Shown here: piece after piece, positions 54,141-64,000 of the stretch
Numbering within the stretch: the stretch's first letter is position 1
Layout of the letters: the number at the start of each line of letters is the position of its first letter
Source of the DNA: Portunus trituberculatus
Lineage: Eukaryota > Arthropoda > Malacostraca > Decapoda > Portunidae
NCBI RefSeq assembly: GCF_017591435.1
Contig: NC_059304.1
Coordinates: 28,879,020 to 28,943,019, forward strand
DNA length: 64,000 nucleotides
Direction: 5' to 3'
Made by a program: the position numbers and the translations under genes
Notes under the pieces: generated by a model
The model's database searches: none
The model's input: the letters and a program-made list of their open reading frames with translations, nothing else
Told to the model about the DNA's origin: nothing

Positions 54141-56097
54141 ACAGAATTTTTCTATATACAGTTTGTCTCATCTTCCTCAACCAGCCTATATTTTTAAAAG
54201 ACAACACTGCTGACAAAACAAAACAAAACAAAATTTTTCCATTACTAGCAGCACCTTACATTTAGTCAATATGAATAAAAACTACACAGCAATCATATTG
54301 AAAGGACATGGCTTCAATAGAAAATACAGGCTATGGATATTGAAGATGTGTTTTACTGCTGGGCATTCTTAGCAAAAGGATTGCACTGCTTCTATAAACT
54401 GAGCACATTTGAAATTTGCATAGAATGAAATGTTATTCTTATTACCCTTTTCAGTTCGATTAACAAATGAGGAGTGTATAATGGTCTTACTGAATAGTTA
54501 CTGCAATGGCAGTGCCAACAGTATCTCTTATGCTTACTACTTTGGTCTAAGTTTCAAATTATTTATCTTTTCTATTGATTTGATATGAATACAAATGTAC
54601 ATACATAGTTGGTTTGATTATTGAACTGATTATAAAAAAATAATGTTTCACTTAATTGTGAATTTACTTTCAAATAAGTGAATTAAAGGTTAATAAACTT
54701 ATTGGAATATGAGCCAATGCATTTTAAATGACATAGGTTTTTTTTTTTTTTTTTCTGATATGGTTTTGTGTTGCTGCTACAAAAGCCTCTCCTTTGACAG
54801 AAGAACATCCTGTGTCATCATTTATTACCTTTTATAAATTATTATATGTGTGTGTTTGTGTGTGTGGAGGGGAATGGCATTGAGTACTATTTTGATGCTA
54901 ACCAAGTGGCTATTGTAGCAAATGTTGACAACATGGAATATACCATTTCTGCACCATTGTAAACAAAAGAACAGTATATGTTGATGTTCTTGTTACATCA
55001 TTCAATTTTATTGTATTGCTGAGGATCTAGCTGGATTTAATGATGAATTGCAGCAGTACAAGAGGAATAACTTACTTGAGACTGGCCACTATCTACCCAT
55101 CTGGCTGTTGAAGAGAGTAGCAGTGGTGTTGGTGTAGTGCAGATGTACTTACATGAAATGTATGTTTGTAGGATGCAGGCACTTCAAGTGCACTTAATGA
55201 CTTTTCACAACAAGCACATAAGATATAAACACTTGTGTCTTTACTGTGAGTGGAAAGTGACTAGGGAGGCAGCCACGGGATATTTTAGGTAACCACAAAG
55301 CTATCTCAGGAAGTTAATGGGTACCCAAATCTTTCTCATTGTTGTTGAAAACCTTACAACTTAAAATTGTAGATGTCAAGGATATCCTTTATTATTTTCT
55401 CCATTTTATGCAGTCATTACACTTCTCAGTTCACAACTGAGAGATTCTAAATTTGAATTTGAATCATGAGCTAGCCAAAAAAGCCAATTTTAGAATATTG
55501 TTGTCACTCCAACACCAATTGTTGTGGTGATGTCTGGTGTGCTTCTCACTGATGTCTGGTTCCTTTGCTGCTGCTACTGTTGATGCTGCTGCTGCTGAGT
55601 AGAGGAAAAGAAACAAGTTGCTTTCCTTAACCCAAACCCAATATAAGAGAATCTATGGACAACTGCTATAAGAATTATTTAGACCAACAGCTTGTGTCTA
55701 AACTGTTTTCACTTTACGTCAGTAGTTGGCAGAAGCAAGTTGACCGAACACCAGTGAGGACACCAGACATCACCACAACAGTATATCTTCTTTCCCACTG
55801 AAGTCCATGTTCATCAAGCAGTCAATTATTTTGGCTGAGGAGTTGTTACCTTGTTTTTCTGGCAAGAATGGAAGGTTTAGGTCCTATCTTTTGTTTGTTT
55901 ATGCATACTGTTAATGTGTATCTATTAATGTGCTTTGTTCAAATGATCAGAAATGGTCTACACCACACTGAAGTATAAATAAGGCAATGTAGAAAATACC
56001 AAAGATCTTTATAGTTTAGGTAAGTAAAAAGATTTTTGCACTTAATCCATAATATGAATATTCATCATTGTTATTGAAACAAATGTGAATCCCACAG
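54141..56097. other. JNK intron, right part; no gene recognised
   Basis: AT-rich intron sequence between the LTR element and the second exon. It holds an inverted repeat (TGTTGTGGTGATGTCTGGTG at 55520-55539, inverted at 55761-55780) with a CTG-rich patch between the arms (about 55570-55600). The polypyrimidine/acceptor region of the second exon is at its end. Nothing coding was seen. Confidence 0.55.
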
Positions 56098-56222
56098 CAA
56101 GCCAAGCTCGTGATCTCCTGTCTCGCATGCTGGTGATTGACCCAGAACGCAGGATAAGTGTGGATGAAGCACTCATGCACCCTTACATCAATGTTTGGTA
56201 CGATGAGGCTGAGGTCAATGCT
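56098..56222 (+). CDS. JNK (bsk/MAPK8): JNK exon: end of kinase domain
   Basis: Next JNK exon. After acceptor ATCCCACAG, the first two bases complete the split Ala codon left by 50264. The exon reads SQARDLLSRMLVIDPERRIS, then VDEALMHPYINVWYDEAEVNA, and ends on a complete codon before donor GTGAGT. This is the last helical part of the kinase C-lobe (ISVDEALxHPYINVWYD is diagnostic for JNK). The expected continuation into the C-terminal extension (IPDKQLDEREH-type) is not in the window, so the gene runs on beyond 64000. A LINE starts about 80 bp after the donor. Confidence 0.96.
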
Positions 56223-56447
56223 GTGAGTATTAATGCCCATGTAGAAGCTTGAGAGAGATGCAGCTTTAATATGAATTAGAACACACACACACACTGACAC
56301 ACACACGAGAGACACGGTGGAGGAAGGACACACTGGCGCCGTTCCGACAATCAGCTGATCTTCATTACATACCGGTTGTACAGTTTTTACAGTGGCCTGG
56401 GCAGGTAGTGTGGACTCATTTTTTTTCATGCAATCAATTATTAAGGA

Positions 56448-57491
56448 ATGATGAGTGAAAAAGAGATTCCATCAAAATACAGACATGAGATTAGAGAAGG
56501 AATGAAAGCTGATGATGACTATGCTGGTGAGGGTGAGCGTGTATTCGAAGGTTTCTATACGACGACTACTTCACTACTAAAGAGAGTGTTAAATATTGAA
56601 TATAAACTAGATAAATTGATAAAGGAGAATATGGAAATGAAAGTGAATGAAGAACAGGATAAAGAGTTTATAAAACTGAGAGAAAGGATAAAAAAAGTGG
56701 AAGAAAACGAAGCTAGGCTAAGAGAGGAAAATGAAGAACTAAAAAAGGAAGTAGCTAACTAGTAACTACAAAAAGCAGATGGAAGAAGGACTCGGTAAAG
56801 CCGAGAAAGAAAAAGAGACGCTGAAAGATCTAGTAAACAAGGAAGAGGAAAGAGTACAGAACGTGATTAAAAAAAAAGTACAAGCATGGAGAGTCCAAGG
56901 TAAGAAAGATAAGGCTGATTTTCAGGAGGTCATTCAAGAACAACTTAAAGAAAAAGAAGAAAATATGACAAGCAAAATTATAGGAGTTCTCAAGACAAAA
57001 GAAAATTTAGTTAGAGAAATTGCAGAAAAAAGAAGAGTGTAGTCGTATTTGGAATAAAAGAAAAAATATAAAATATAGACCAAAAGAGAAAAGAAGAAAT
57101 GAAATCAGTCAAAGACCTACTGAAGAATCTAAACGACGAAGATAGGCAGAACTTGGAAGAGGAAGTAGAAGAAATAAACAGAATGGGACCATATCAAGAA
57201 GGAAAAACGAGACCAATTAAAATACTACTAAAATCACAAGCAGCAACAGAAGAAATATTATATAGAACAACAAAACTTAGAGAAACAGAAGGCTGCAAGG
57301 ATATCTATATAAAGAAAAATAGAAATGAGGAAGAAAGGAAGAGATACAATGAACTGGCAGCAGCAGTAAGGGAAAAGAATAATGAAAGGTCAGAAGAGGA
57401 GGAGAAGGCATTTTTTTGGAGAATTCTAGGAGACAGGATAAGGAAATGGTATATAAACGAGAATGAAGAGAAAAAAGTGGAACAAGTTTAA
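56448..57491 (+). pseudogene. LINE-B5 ORF1: coiled coil and RRM-like domain
   Basis: MMSEKEIPSKYRHEIREGMK opens a strongly charged coiled coil (IKLRERIKKVEENEARLREE...). A TAG at 56760-56762 interrupts it; the coiled coil continues at 56779-57042. A stop near 57040 and a frame change precede VVVFGIKEK, MKSVKDLLKNLNDEDRQNLE, TRPIKILLKSQAATEEILYR and IYIKKNRNEEERKRYNELAA, an RRM-like RNA-binding half ending at 57491. Such ORF1 proteins package LINE RNA. At 57300-57320 the sequence has the short GATATCTATATAAAG form, not the (TA)n expansion seen in copies B2 and B4. Confidence 0.88.
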
Positions 57492-57521
57492 CTAAAAATG
57501 ATAAAGGCAAAAGACTAAAAA

Positions 57522-57867
57522 TGATGTATACGAACATAGACGGGGTTTTATAAAATAAACTAGAATTAAGAGATTACATAAAGAAAGAAAATCCAGATAT
57601 TGTATGCCTGGCTGAAACAAAACTAAACAAGGCTATCAAAATAGACTTGGATAACAGGTATAATGTATGGAGAAGAGACAGAGTGGGTAAAGGAGGAGGA
57701 GGAGTCATGATTATGTTAAGGAAGGAGAGTGATAAACCAAATGGAATGTGGGAAGGAAAAGCAGAAGTATTGCATATTAAGATGCATATTAATAAAAAAG
57801 AGTTAACAATCATTGTAACATATGTGCCACCAAAAACAAATTCATGGACCAATCAAGAATATAATAA
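57522..57867 (+). pseudogene. LINE-B5 ORF2, endonuclease N-terminal part
   Basis: ATG 57522: MMYTNIDGVL, then a stop (TAA in GTTTTATAAAAT), ELRDYIKKENPDIVCLAETK, YNVWRRDRVGKGGGGVMIML and VTYVPPKTNSWTNQEY. At EY the L2-like LINE interrupts the gene; it resumes with KDMIDDTIRSL at 60181. The ORF2 start lies 30 bp after the ORF1 stop. Confidence 0.88.
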
Positions 57868-60179
57868 TAATAAAATAATAATAATAATATACGGTTTATT
57901 AATTTGGCAGTGCCACAAAAAGTTTACACTGAAAATGTACAGGGGGGGGGGGACATTAAAACAATGAAATCCTTAACCTAACTATGACTCTAACTTAACC
58001 AAGAATTAACTTATTGATTTAATTGATTTATATATTTATGGCTCGCACCATAGTGGGCACCGCGCTAAGGTGGTACCAGTTCGTGCGCGGTGCTCTTAAG
58101 GGCGCCACGCGATTCTGGTGTTGGGTGGCGCGGGCAGGGAGAGGCACGTCTGAGGGTAGCAGGTGGCGGAGACATGGATGATGCAGCAGCCCTTCCCAAA
58201 ATTTTTCCAAGGCTTCCTGGTGTCTTGTGGCCAGCCTCGGCAGACTCAGGCAGGTCAGGGCGTCCTCATAGGACCTGTAGGCAGGCCCAAGGATGACCCT
58301 GAACGCCCTCTTCTGAACCCTCTCCAGCTGTTGCCGTTGTGTGAGGTTCAGGGAGGAGGACCATGCTGGGGAGGCATACATGAGCTTAGGGAGTATAAAG
58401 GTGAGGTACACTCCCTTCAGCTCATCTGCTGGTGCACCCAGGGACCTGAGTCGGCGCAGCATATAGATCTTGTATGAGGCTGACCTGATGATGGTGGAAA
58501 CATACTCCTTCCATGATAATTGATCATCCACCAAGACACCTAGAAGCTTGGTGCTGCGGACCACCTGGAGGGAGTGAGGGCCCACAGATAGCTGGGGAGG
58601 GGGGACTGCTGCTGTGGAGATACAAATGTGCATCACCACGGTTTTGGTGTGGTTGATGGTCATTTTGTTGTCCTCCGTCCACGTCTGTAGTTGGTTAAGA
58701 GTGGACTGAAGTGCTGAGAAGTCTGGGTTGGTGTTGTTTACGGGTAAGTCCATGGTGCAGTCGTCCACATACATCCAGTGGTGGGGGGTGTGGATGAGAG
58801 CATCGTTGATAAGGATGAGGAAGCACTGAGGACCCATCTTGGTCCCCTGAGGGACCCCACATGTGAGCTGTTGGAAAGAGGAGACAGAGCCCTGATAACG
58901 AATGGCCTGACGCCTTCCCGTGAGGAAGTCTGCCAGCCACACTATCAGGTAGGGAAAGAGACCCAGAGTGATGGCTTTCTTTATCACAACAGTGTGATCA
59001 ACAAGATCAAAGGCCTTTCTGAAGTCCACAAAAGCAATAGCTAGAGAAGTGTTGCGTTTGTCCAGGTGGCTCTGGACGAATTCCAGGAAGCTGACAAGGT
59101 AGTGAGATGTGGAGGTGGATTTAATATTACCAAATTGTTGTGTGTCAATAGAGTTACAAATTTTGTTATAGGCCCAGTCGAACACAAAATCTTCACAGAT
59201 AAGGCTGGGTATAGGGGTGATGGTGACTGGTTTTAGATAATTCAGTGACTGTGGATTGGAAGTTTTGGGGAGGGGGGTGACGTAAGATGTCTTCCAGTCA
59301 TCGGGGCAGGAATGTTGAGAAAGGGAGGCGTTGATGATAGAGCAAAGGGGTGTGGCAAGTTCTGGGGCAAATTCTCTGTAAATTTTGATGGGGAGGTCAG
59401 TGTGAGTGGTGGATCTGTTTAGTTTAAATTTAAGAAGCTTCCTGTAAACATCAACCTCCTGGACAGGGGGTGGATGGGAGGGGGCAGGGAGGTAGGCTGG
59501 GAGAGTAGTAGAGTGAAAGGGAGGGAGTGTCTGACAGATCGCAGCGAAGTGACCGTTAATCTCTTTGGCCGCGTTGTCAGATGAAAGGTGTGAAATACAG
59601 GGAAGAGAAGAGGCTTGTTTTTGTAAACCACACAAAGACTTAATCTTGTACCACTGTCTGTTGTTAGCAAGCTTGAGATGGTGAATTTTGTCTGGGTAGT
59701 AGCTTGCCTTGGCCGTTTTGATCTCCTTGATAACTCTGTTCCTTAATCTCCTGTACTGGTCAGGGCTAGAGTGGAAAGCCCTGTCACGCTGACGAAGGAG
59801 TCGTTTGATGCAGGGCGTCATCCAAGGGGCATCAGATAGGTCCACTGTGATGTTCTTGGCGGGCACGTGGTGGTGGAAGGCTTCCGTTGTGGTGGTGAAG
59901 TAGTTCCGCCATTTTGTGTGAATGTCTTCCTCATCCAGTACCTCGGTCCATGGGTGATGTGTCAGCCACTGCCCAAATTCCCTCATGGCGGAGTCAGGCA
60001 TGGGCCTGTGGGATCTGGTGACAGTTGACCTGGGAACCGAGGTGGTGGGGGTGGGTGTCCACAGGATGGAGAGGTGGGTGCTGCGTCCCATGGGTGGGGA
60101 GTGGCTTGGGAGGCGAGTACTGTTGGCTCAGGTCTGTCATGATAAGGTCGAGGGTGGACTGGTGGTGGGTGGGGAAGAC
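57868..60179 (-). mobile_element. LINE family F, L2-like, 5' truncated, inside LINE-B5
   Basis: Minus strand. The 3' end is a (ATT)n-type tail (TAATAATAATAAAATAAT on the plus strand, 57868-57895), and the 5' end stops within the endonuclease at about 60179. A short ATATA(A) at both junctions is a possible target duplication. Removing the insert restores NQEY-KDMIDD of LINE-B5. One long RT frame is intact. Confidence 0.88.
58028..60091 (-). CDS. L2-like LINE ORF2 fragment: reverse transcriptase, 687 open codons
   Basis: The frame opens in the endonuclease-RT linker (DAPWMTPCIKRLLRQRDRAF, KIHHLKLANNRQWYKIKSLC). The RT continues with INASLSQHSCPDDWKTSYVT, AIAFVDFRKAFDLVDH (first Asp), CGVPQGTKMGPQCFLILIND and WMYVDDCTMDL (the catalytic pair as YVDD). 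It ends with a thumb/C-terminal region (LERVQKRAFRVILGPAYRSY). GVPQGTKxGP with YVDD differs from the GVPQGS/FADD of families A-D and suits the L2 group, a tentative assignment. The endonuclease tail (STLDLIMTDL, near 60140) is in another frame just upstream. No true start codon is implied, since the copy is 5' truncated; the RT part itself has no lesion. Confidence 0.88.
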   Translation of the reverse strand: MGRSTHLSILWTPTPTTSVPRSTVTRSHRPMPDSAMREFGQWLTHHPWTEVLDEEDIHTKWRNYFTTTTEAFHHHVPAKNITVDLSDAPWMTPCIKRLLRQRDRAFHSSPDQYRRLRNRVIKEIKTAKASYYPDKIHHLKLANNRQWYKIKSLCGLQKQASSLPCISHLSSDNAAKEINGHFAAICQTLPPFHSTTLPAYLPAPSHPPPVQEVDVYRKLLKFKLNRSTTHTDLPIKIYREFAPELATPLCSIINASLSQHSCPDDWKTSYVTPLPKTSNPQSLNYLKPVTITPIPSLICEDFVFDWAYNKICNSIDTQQFGNIKSTSTSHYLVSFLEFVQSHLDKRNTSLAIAFVDFRKAFDLVDHTVVIKKAITLGLFPYLIVWLADFLTGRRQAIRYQGSVSSFQQLTCGVPQGTKMGPQCFLILINDALIHTPHHWMYVDDCTMDLPVNNTNPDFSALQSTLNQLQTWTEDNKMTINHTKTVVMHICISTAAVPPPQLSVGPHSLQVVRSTKLLGVLVDDQLSWKEYVSTIIRSASYKIYMLRRLRSLGAPADELKGVYLTFILPKLMYASPAWSSSLNLTQRQQLERVQKRAFRVILGPAYRSYEDALTCLSLPRLATRHQEALEKFWEGLLHHPCLRHLLPSDVPLPARATQHQNRVAPLRAPRTNWYHLSAVPTMVRAINI

Positions 60180-62630
60180 ATATAAAGACATGATAGATGA
60201 CACAATAAGGAGTCTAACGAGAATCGTTAAAGAAAGGAGAAAAGTGATATTAGTAGATTTCAACTGTAAAGAAGTGGACTGGGAAAATTATGAAAGTGGT
60301 ATAGGGGAAGAAGCGTGGGGAGAAAGATTCTTGAACCTAATGATAGACAATATGATGGACCAGAGAGTAAAGGAATGCACAAGATTCAGAGGAAATGACA
60401 AGCTGGCGAGATTGGACCTAGTTTTTTACAAGGGGTATACAAATGAATGATGATATAAGATATGAGTGCCCATTGGGAAAGAGTGACCATGCAATATTAG
60501 AAATAGATATAGAAGAGGGAAAGGAAGATAGAGACGATTCATACAAAGGAGACCAATTAAATTACAGAAAGGTTGATATTGAGAATCTCAAGAACTATTT
60601 TAAGGAACGTAGACTGGGAGGAAATGGAAAACTCAGAGACAATGCAAGACAAATATAATTTATTTTTGGAAATATACAAAACAGGAGTCAGGGAATATGT
60701 CCCGAAATATAGACCTAAAAAAAAAAAGAAAGAAAGATTGGTTTAATGCAAGGTGTGCTGGGCAAAGGAGAAAAGAGATGGAGCATGAAAAAGATTGAGG
60801 AGAAATAGAAATCCAGCAAATAAGGAAAACTTCAAAGCAGCGAGAAATTAATATGTTAAGGTGAGAAAGGAAGAGGAAAAGAACTTCAAAAACACATTGT
60901 TGAAAAATGTAAGGAGCAACCAAAATTGTTCTATTGATTCATAAATGGAAAAATTAGGCAAAAAGAAACTATAGAAAGGTTAAAAGGAGAAAATGGGATG
61001 GTGGAAGACCCAAAAAGTATGGCAGAACTATTAAATAAAAAATTCCAGGAGGTCTTTTCTAAGGAATCCAAATTTGAGAGGCCACAGAGTAATAGAGAGA
61101 CAATCTATATGAAAGAGATTAAAGTAACCAAGCTTGAAATAAAAGAGTTAATGAAGGAACTGGATGAAGTCTCAGGCAGAATACTGAAAGAATGTAGGGA
61201 AGAACTAGCAAGTCCTATATACAACATCATAAAATGCTCAATAGAAAATGGAACAGTACCAGTAGAATGGAAAAGAGCTGAGGTGGTTCCCATATATAAG
61301 AGCGGAAGGAAGGAAGAACCTTTAAATTACAGACCGGTATCACTAACTAGTGTAATATGCAAGATGTGTGAAAGAATAATAAAGAAACAATGGATTGAGT
61401 TCCTTGAAGACAACAAATTAATATCAAATAGCCAATTTGGTTTTAGAAAAGACGGTCTTGTGTAACTAATTTATTGAGTTTCTATTCTAGAATAGTTGAT
61501 AGAGTACAGAGAGAGAGGATGGGTTGACTGTATTTATTTGGATTTAAAAAAGGCGTTTGACAAAGTGCCACATGCAAGATTACTATGGAAGTTAGAGGAG
61601 AAGGGTGGCTTAAAAGGAAGCACATTGAGATGGATAGAAAATTATTTGAGGGGGAGAGAAATAAGGACGGTAGTTAAAGATATGAAGTCCAAGTGGAGAG
61701 CAGTAGAAAGCGGAGTGCCACAGGGGTCAGTATTGGCACCAATACTTTTCCTCATTTATATTAACGACATGCCAGAAGGAGTGAACAGCTACATAAATCT
61801 GTTTGCAGATGATACGAAACTGTGCAGAGTTATAAAGCAAAAGGAGGATTGTGAATACTGCAAGAAGACCTAAATAAGATCTGGGAATGGAGTAAGAAGT
61901 GGGAAATGGAATTCAATGTGAACAAAAGCCATGTCATGGAAATGGGAAAGAGTGAAAGACGACCTGTGGGAATCTATAAGATGGGAGATGGAGTAGAACT
62001 GGAGAAAGTTAAAAGGAAAAGGACTTAGGAGTGACGATGGAAGAAAACAATCAACCAGTAAGCCATATTGATAGAATTTTTAGAGAAACATATAATTTGC
62101 TAAGGAATATTGGAGTAGCATTTCACTACATGGACAAAGAAATGATGAAGAAATTGATAAATACTATAATAAGACCCAGATTGGAATATGCAGGAGTAGT
62201 GTGGACCCCTCATAAAAAGAAACACATAAGGAAATTGGAGAGGCTACAAAAATGGCTACAAGAATGGTTCCAGAATTTGAAGGGATGACATATGAGGAGA
62301 GACTAAAGGCTATGGATCTACCAACCCTGGAACAAAGAAGGAAAGAGGAGACCTGATACAAGTTTATAAATTGATCAACGGAATGGACCAAGTGGATAAT
62401 GAGAAACTGATCCTGAGAGAAGAATATGACATCCGAAGAACAAGATCGCACAGTAAAAAGCTGAGAAAAGGAAGATGTCTGAGAGATATTAAAAAAATAT
62501 AGTTTCCCGCAGAGATGTATTGAGACATGGAACAGTTTAAATGAAGAAGTAGTGTCTGCAACGAGTGTGCATACTTTTAAAGTAAGATTGGAAAAGTGTA
62601 GATATGGAGACGGGGCCACACGAGCATAAA
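60180..62630 (+). pseudogene. LINE-B5 ORF2, rest of endonuclease and reverse transcriptase
   Basis: KVILVDFNCKEVDWENYESG (GDFN with the Gly lost) and LGKSDHAILEIDIEEGKED complete the endonuclease. RT: SGRILKECREELASPIYNII (61140-61290; the usual EKARGP block just before it is deleted), VPVEWKRAEVVPIYKSGRKE, NYRPVSLTSVICK, QFGFRK, YLDLKKAFDKVPHARLLWKL, GSTLRWIENYLRGREIRTVV, SGVPQGSVLAPILF, NLFADDTKLCRV (FADD near 61800), VAFHYMDKEMMKKLINTIIR, and the C-terminal part to about 62630. Frameshifts near 60440, 60730, 61455, 61505, 61860, 62020, 62255 and 62500. Confidence 0.9.
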
Positions 62631-62705
62631 GCCCAGGCCCTGTAAAACTACAACTAGGTAAAAACAACTAGGTAAATACACACACACACACACACACACA
62701 CACTA

Positions 62706-64000
62706 GAAGATTTCGCTAAGCAAGAAAAAAGCTAAAAATAAAGGAAATATGATTATGAAGTATAGCTAAATAAACCAAATGGCAAATGGATACAAGAAAC
62801 AAGAAAGATAGGGAATTGCAACATGCATTAACAAAGAAGATAGTTTGTGCTAACAATATACTTAAATTTAAATAAAATCCTCATTACTTACTTATGTAAA
62901 ACAGGACATGAAAAATTGCCAACAAGTAAATATACATATTTGCTAATGGTAAAAATTCAAGAACAGTTCTGAATTACTAAGTTATATGTTCATTATTACT
63001 ATTACTTTTTTTTTCCATTTTTAAATAAAACAAAAGATCAGTGAGATGCATTACTTGGATATTACCATGTGGACACACACATGCACACACAACCGAGAAA
63101 GCCTGGGTTCGATTCCCGGGACAGGTCAGAGATCATTTAGGTAAGGCTTCTATTGTAAGTGTGTGGCCTTCCTTGTTCACCTAGAAGTGATTAGGCACCT
63201 GGTATAAGTTAGAAGTTGTGACCTGTTACTGGGTAAGAGAAACAAACTCCAAACAAACAAATAAACAGGGTGGCCTACATCACTAGGCTTATCTGGCAAT
63301 ATATTTAGCCGCTGCTTATCAAAATGTGAGATGTCACCATGGGGTGTTGTGTAGGCTTAAGATGTAAGAATGTTAGTAGAAGTATATGCATAAGTAGGAT
63401 AATTTGTAGAACATTCAGCTTTGTACTAGCTGCCATTTCAAATAACCCAAATATTATATTATTATTATTACACATACACATGTTATCTTAACAACTGGGC
63501 TCATGACTGCATCTTGTTATCTCATACCAAGGATAAATTTTATGTTAATAGTAACTGAAGCTGCATTCTTGCTGACTTTAAAGAAGTTAAATGAATAACA
63601 ATGATCACATGCAAAGTTAAGAAAACTTTCAAATAAAATGGCCTCACTAGAATTCAGGAAAATCATGAGAATATGGATATGAAAATGGCCATATTTTGAT
63701 TTGAATTATCATCACTGACTTGTCAGATCTCATATTTTCTTGGCATCTTAGAAAATAATCGTGTCCATGTGCCACATAGTTGCATGTTGTGGCATAAAAT
63801 TCTTAATTCTTTATTAAAAAACTTGTGTAAATTGTTTTGAAAAAGCTTTTTTCCCCATTATTTTTGTTACCCTTTTCAGAGGCAAAGGGATAGGAAAGAA
63901 AATTCCTAATTCATTGTTAGTTAGTACACAATTTGCTGAAAACATTAAGATTTGACATTTAGTTAAAATTAGTTAAAAACTTGCAAATGCTATTATGAGT
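62706..64000. other. JNK intron; a SINE fragment, otherwise nothing recognised
   Basis: AT-rich sequence without recognisable coding content. No JNK exon of the IPDKQLDEREH type was found, so the next exon lies beyond the window. Confidence 0.6.
63090..63270 (+). mobile_element. tRNA-derived SINE fragment
   Basis: CCTGGGTTCGATTCCCGGG contains a perfect B box and T-arm stem. It is followed by a body with GTGTGTGGCC...TTGTTCACCTAGAAGTGATTAGGCACC that matches the body of the SINE at 30579-30862 in order and spacing. The A-box half is missing; an ACACAC-rich stretch precedes it. It ends in AAACAAACAAATAAAC. Confidence 0.78.

Larger units (their letters stand above)
56300..62705 (+). mobile_element. 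LINE family B copy B5, nearly full length, in JNK intron
   Basis: Plus strand, same sense as JNK. 5' untranslated region about 56300-56447, ORF1 56448-57491, ORF2 from 57522, interrupted at 57868-60179 by another LINE, then to about 62630. The 3' terminal motif is present twice (ACAACTAGGTAAAAACAACTAGGTAAATAC), followed by (AC)n to 62702. The upstream flank at 56280-56302 is also AC-rich, so it probably inserted into an (AC)n. This is the only copy in the window with the ORF1 N-terminal half. Confidence 0.9.

Overview
The window is a repeat-rich stretch of an animal genome, most likely an arthropod and probably a decapod crustacean. The animal origin is certain: two split exons at 50106-50264 and 56098-56222 (+) encode the C-terminal part of the kinase domain of a c-Jun N-terminal kinase (JNK, basket/MAPK8 orthologue), with matching GT-AG borders and codon phases. 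The decapod assignment is an inference from the dense LINE families with (AC)n tails, tRNA-derived SINEs, many pogo/Tigger-like DNA transposons and long (TA)n, (AC)n and (CT)n microsatellites.

Almost everything else is transposable elements, many nested. 1-3200: minus-strand CR1-like LINE with an esterase-type ORF1 (family A). 4042-8164: an RTE-like RT scrap, then three pogo/Tigger-type remnants separated by (TA)n tracts; one (5434-6576) carries a piece of retroviral-type protease instead of a transposase. 8165-9311: unassigned, with three consecutive strong hairpins. 9312-10882: a candidate DNA element bounded by 19-bp perfect inverted repeats that encodes an intact 182-residue SAP-domain protein. 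11331-13624: piggyBac element with TTAA target duplication and broken transposase. 13880-21177: an old Tigger element (dead transposase with a small GT-AG intron) that has swallowed a family A LINE (13980-15875) and, inside its intron, a younger Tigger (17472-20083) with an intact 669-residue transposase. 21514-24238: further Tigger deletion derivatives.

22990-49960 is dominated by minus-strand LINEs of three related families (called B, C and D here: RRM-type ORF1, endonuclease-RT ORF2, (AC)n-type 3' ends) arranged head to tail. They are interrupted by a hAT deletion derivative with perfect 8-bp target duplications (31440-32372), two tRNA-derived SINEs, and a Tigger (44762-47255) that itself contains a TTAA-flanked Kolobok-like element (45232-46813).

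50106 to the end is the JNK locus. The 5.8-kb intron between the two exons holds a decayed minus-strand Ty3/gypsy-like pol region (51036-54140). The next intron holds a nearly complete family B LINE on the sense strand (56300-62705), starting about 80 bp after the splice donor and split by an L2-like LINE (57868-60179) whose 687-residue RT frame is open. No upstream JNK exon was recognised, so the intron preceding 50106 probably exceeds 50 kb. Family letters are labels for this window only. No bacterial-type operon, CRISPR array or rRNA was seen.
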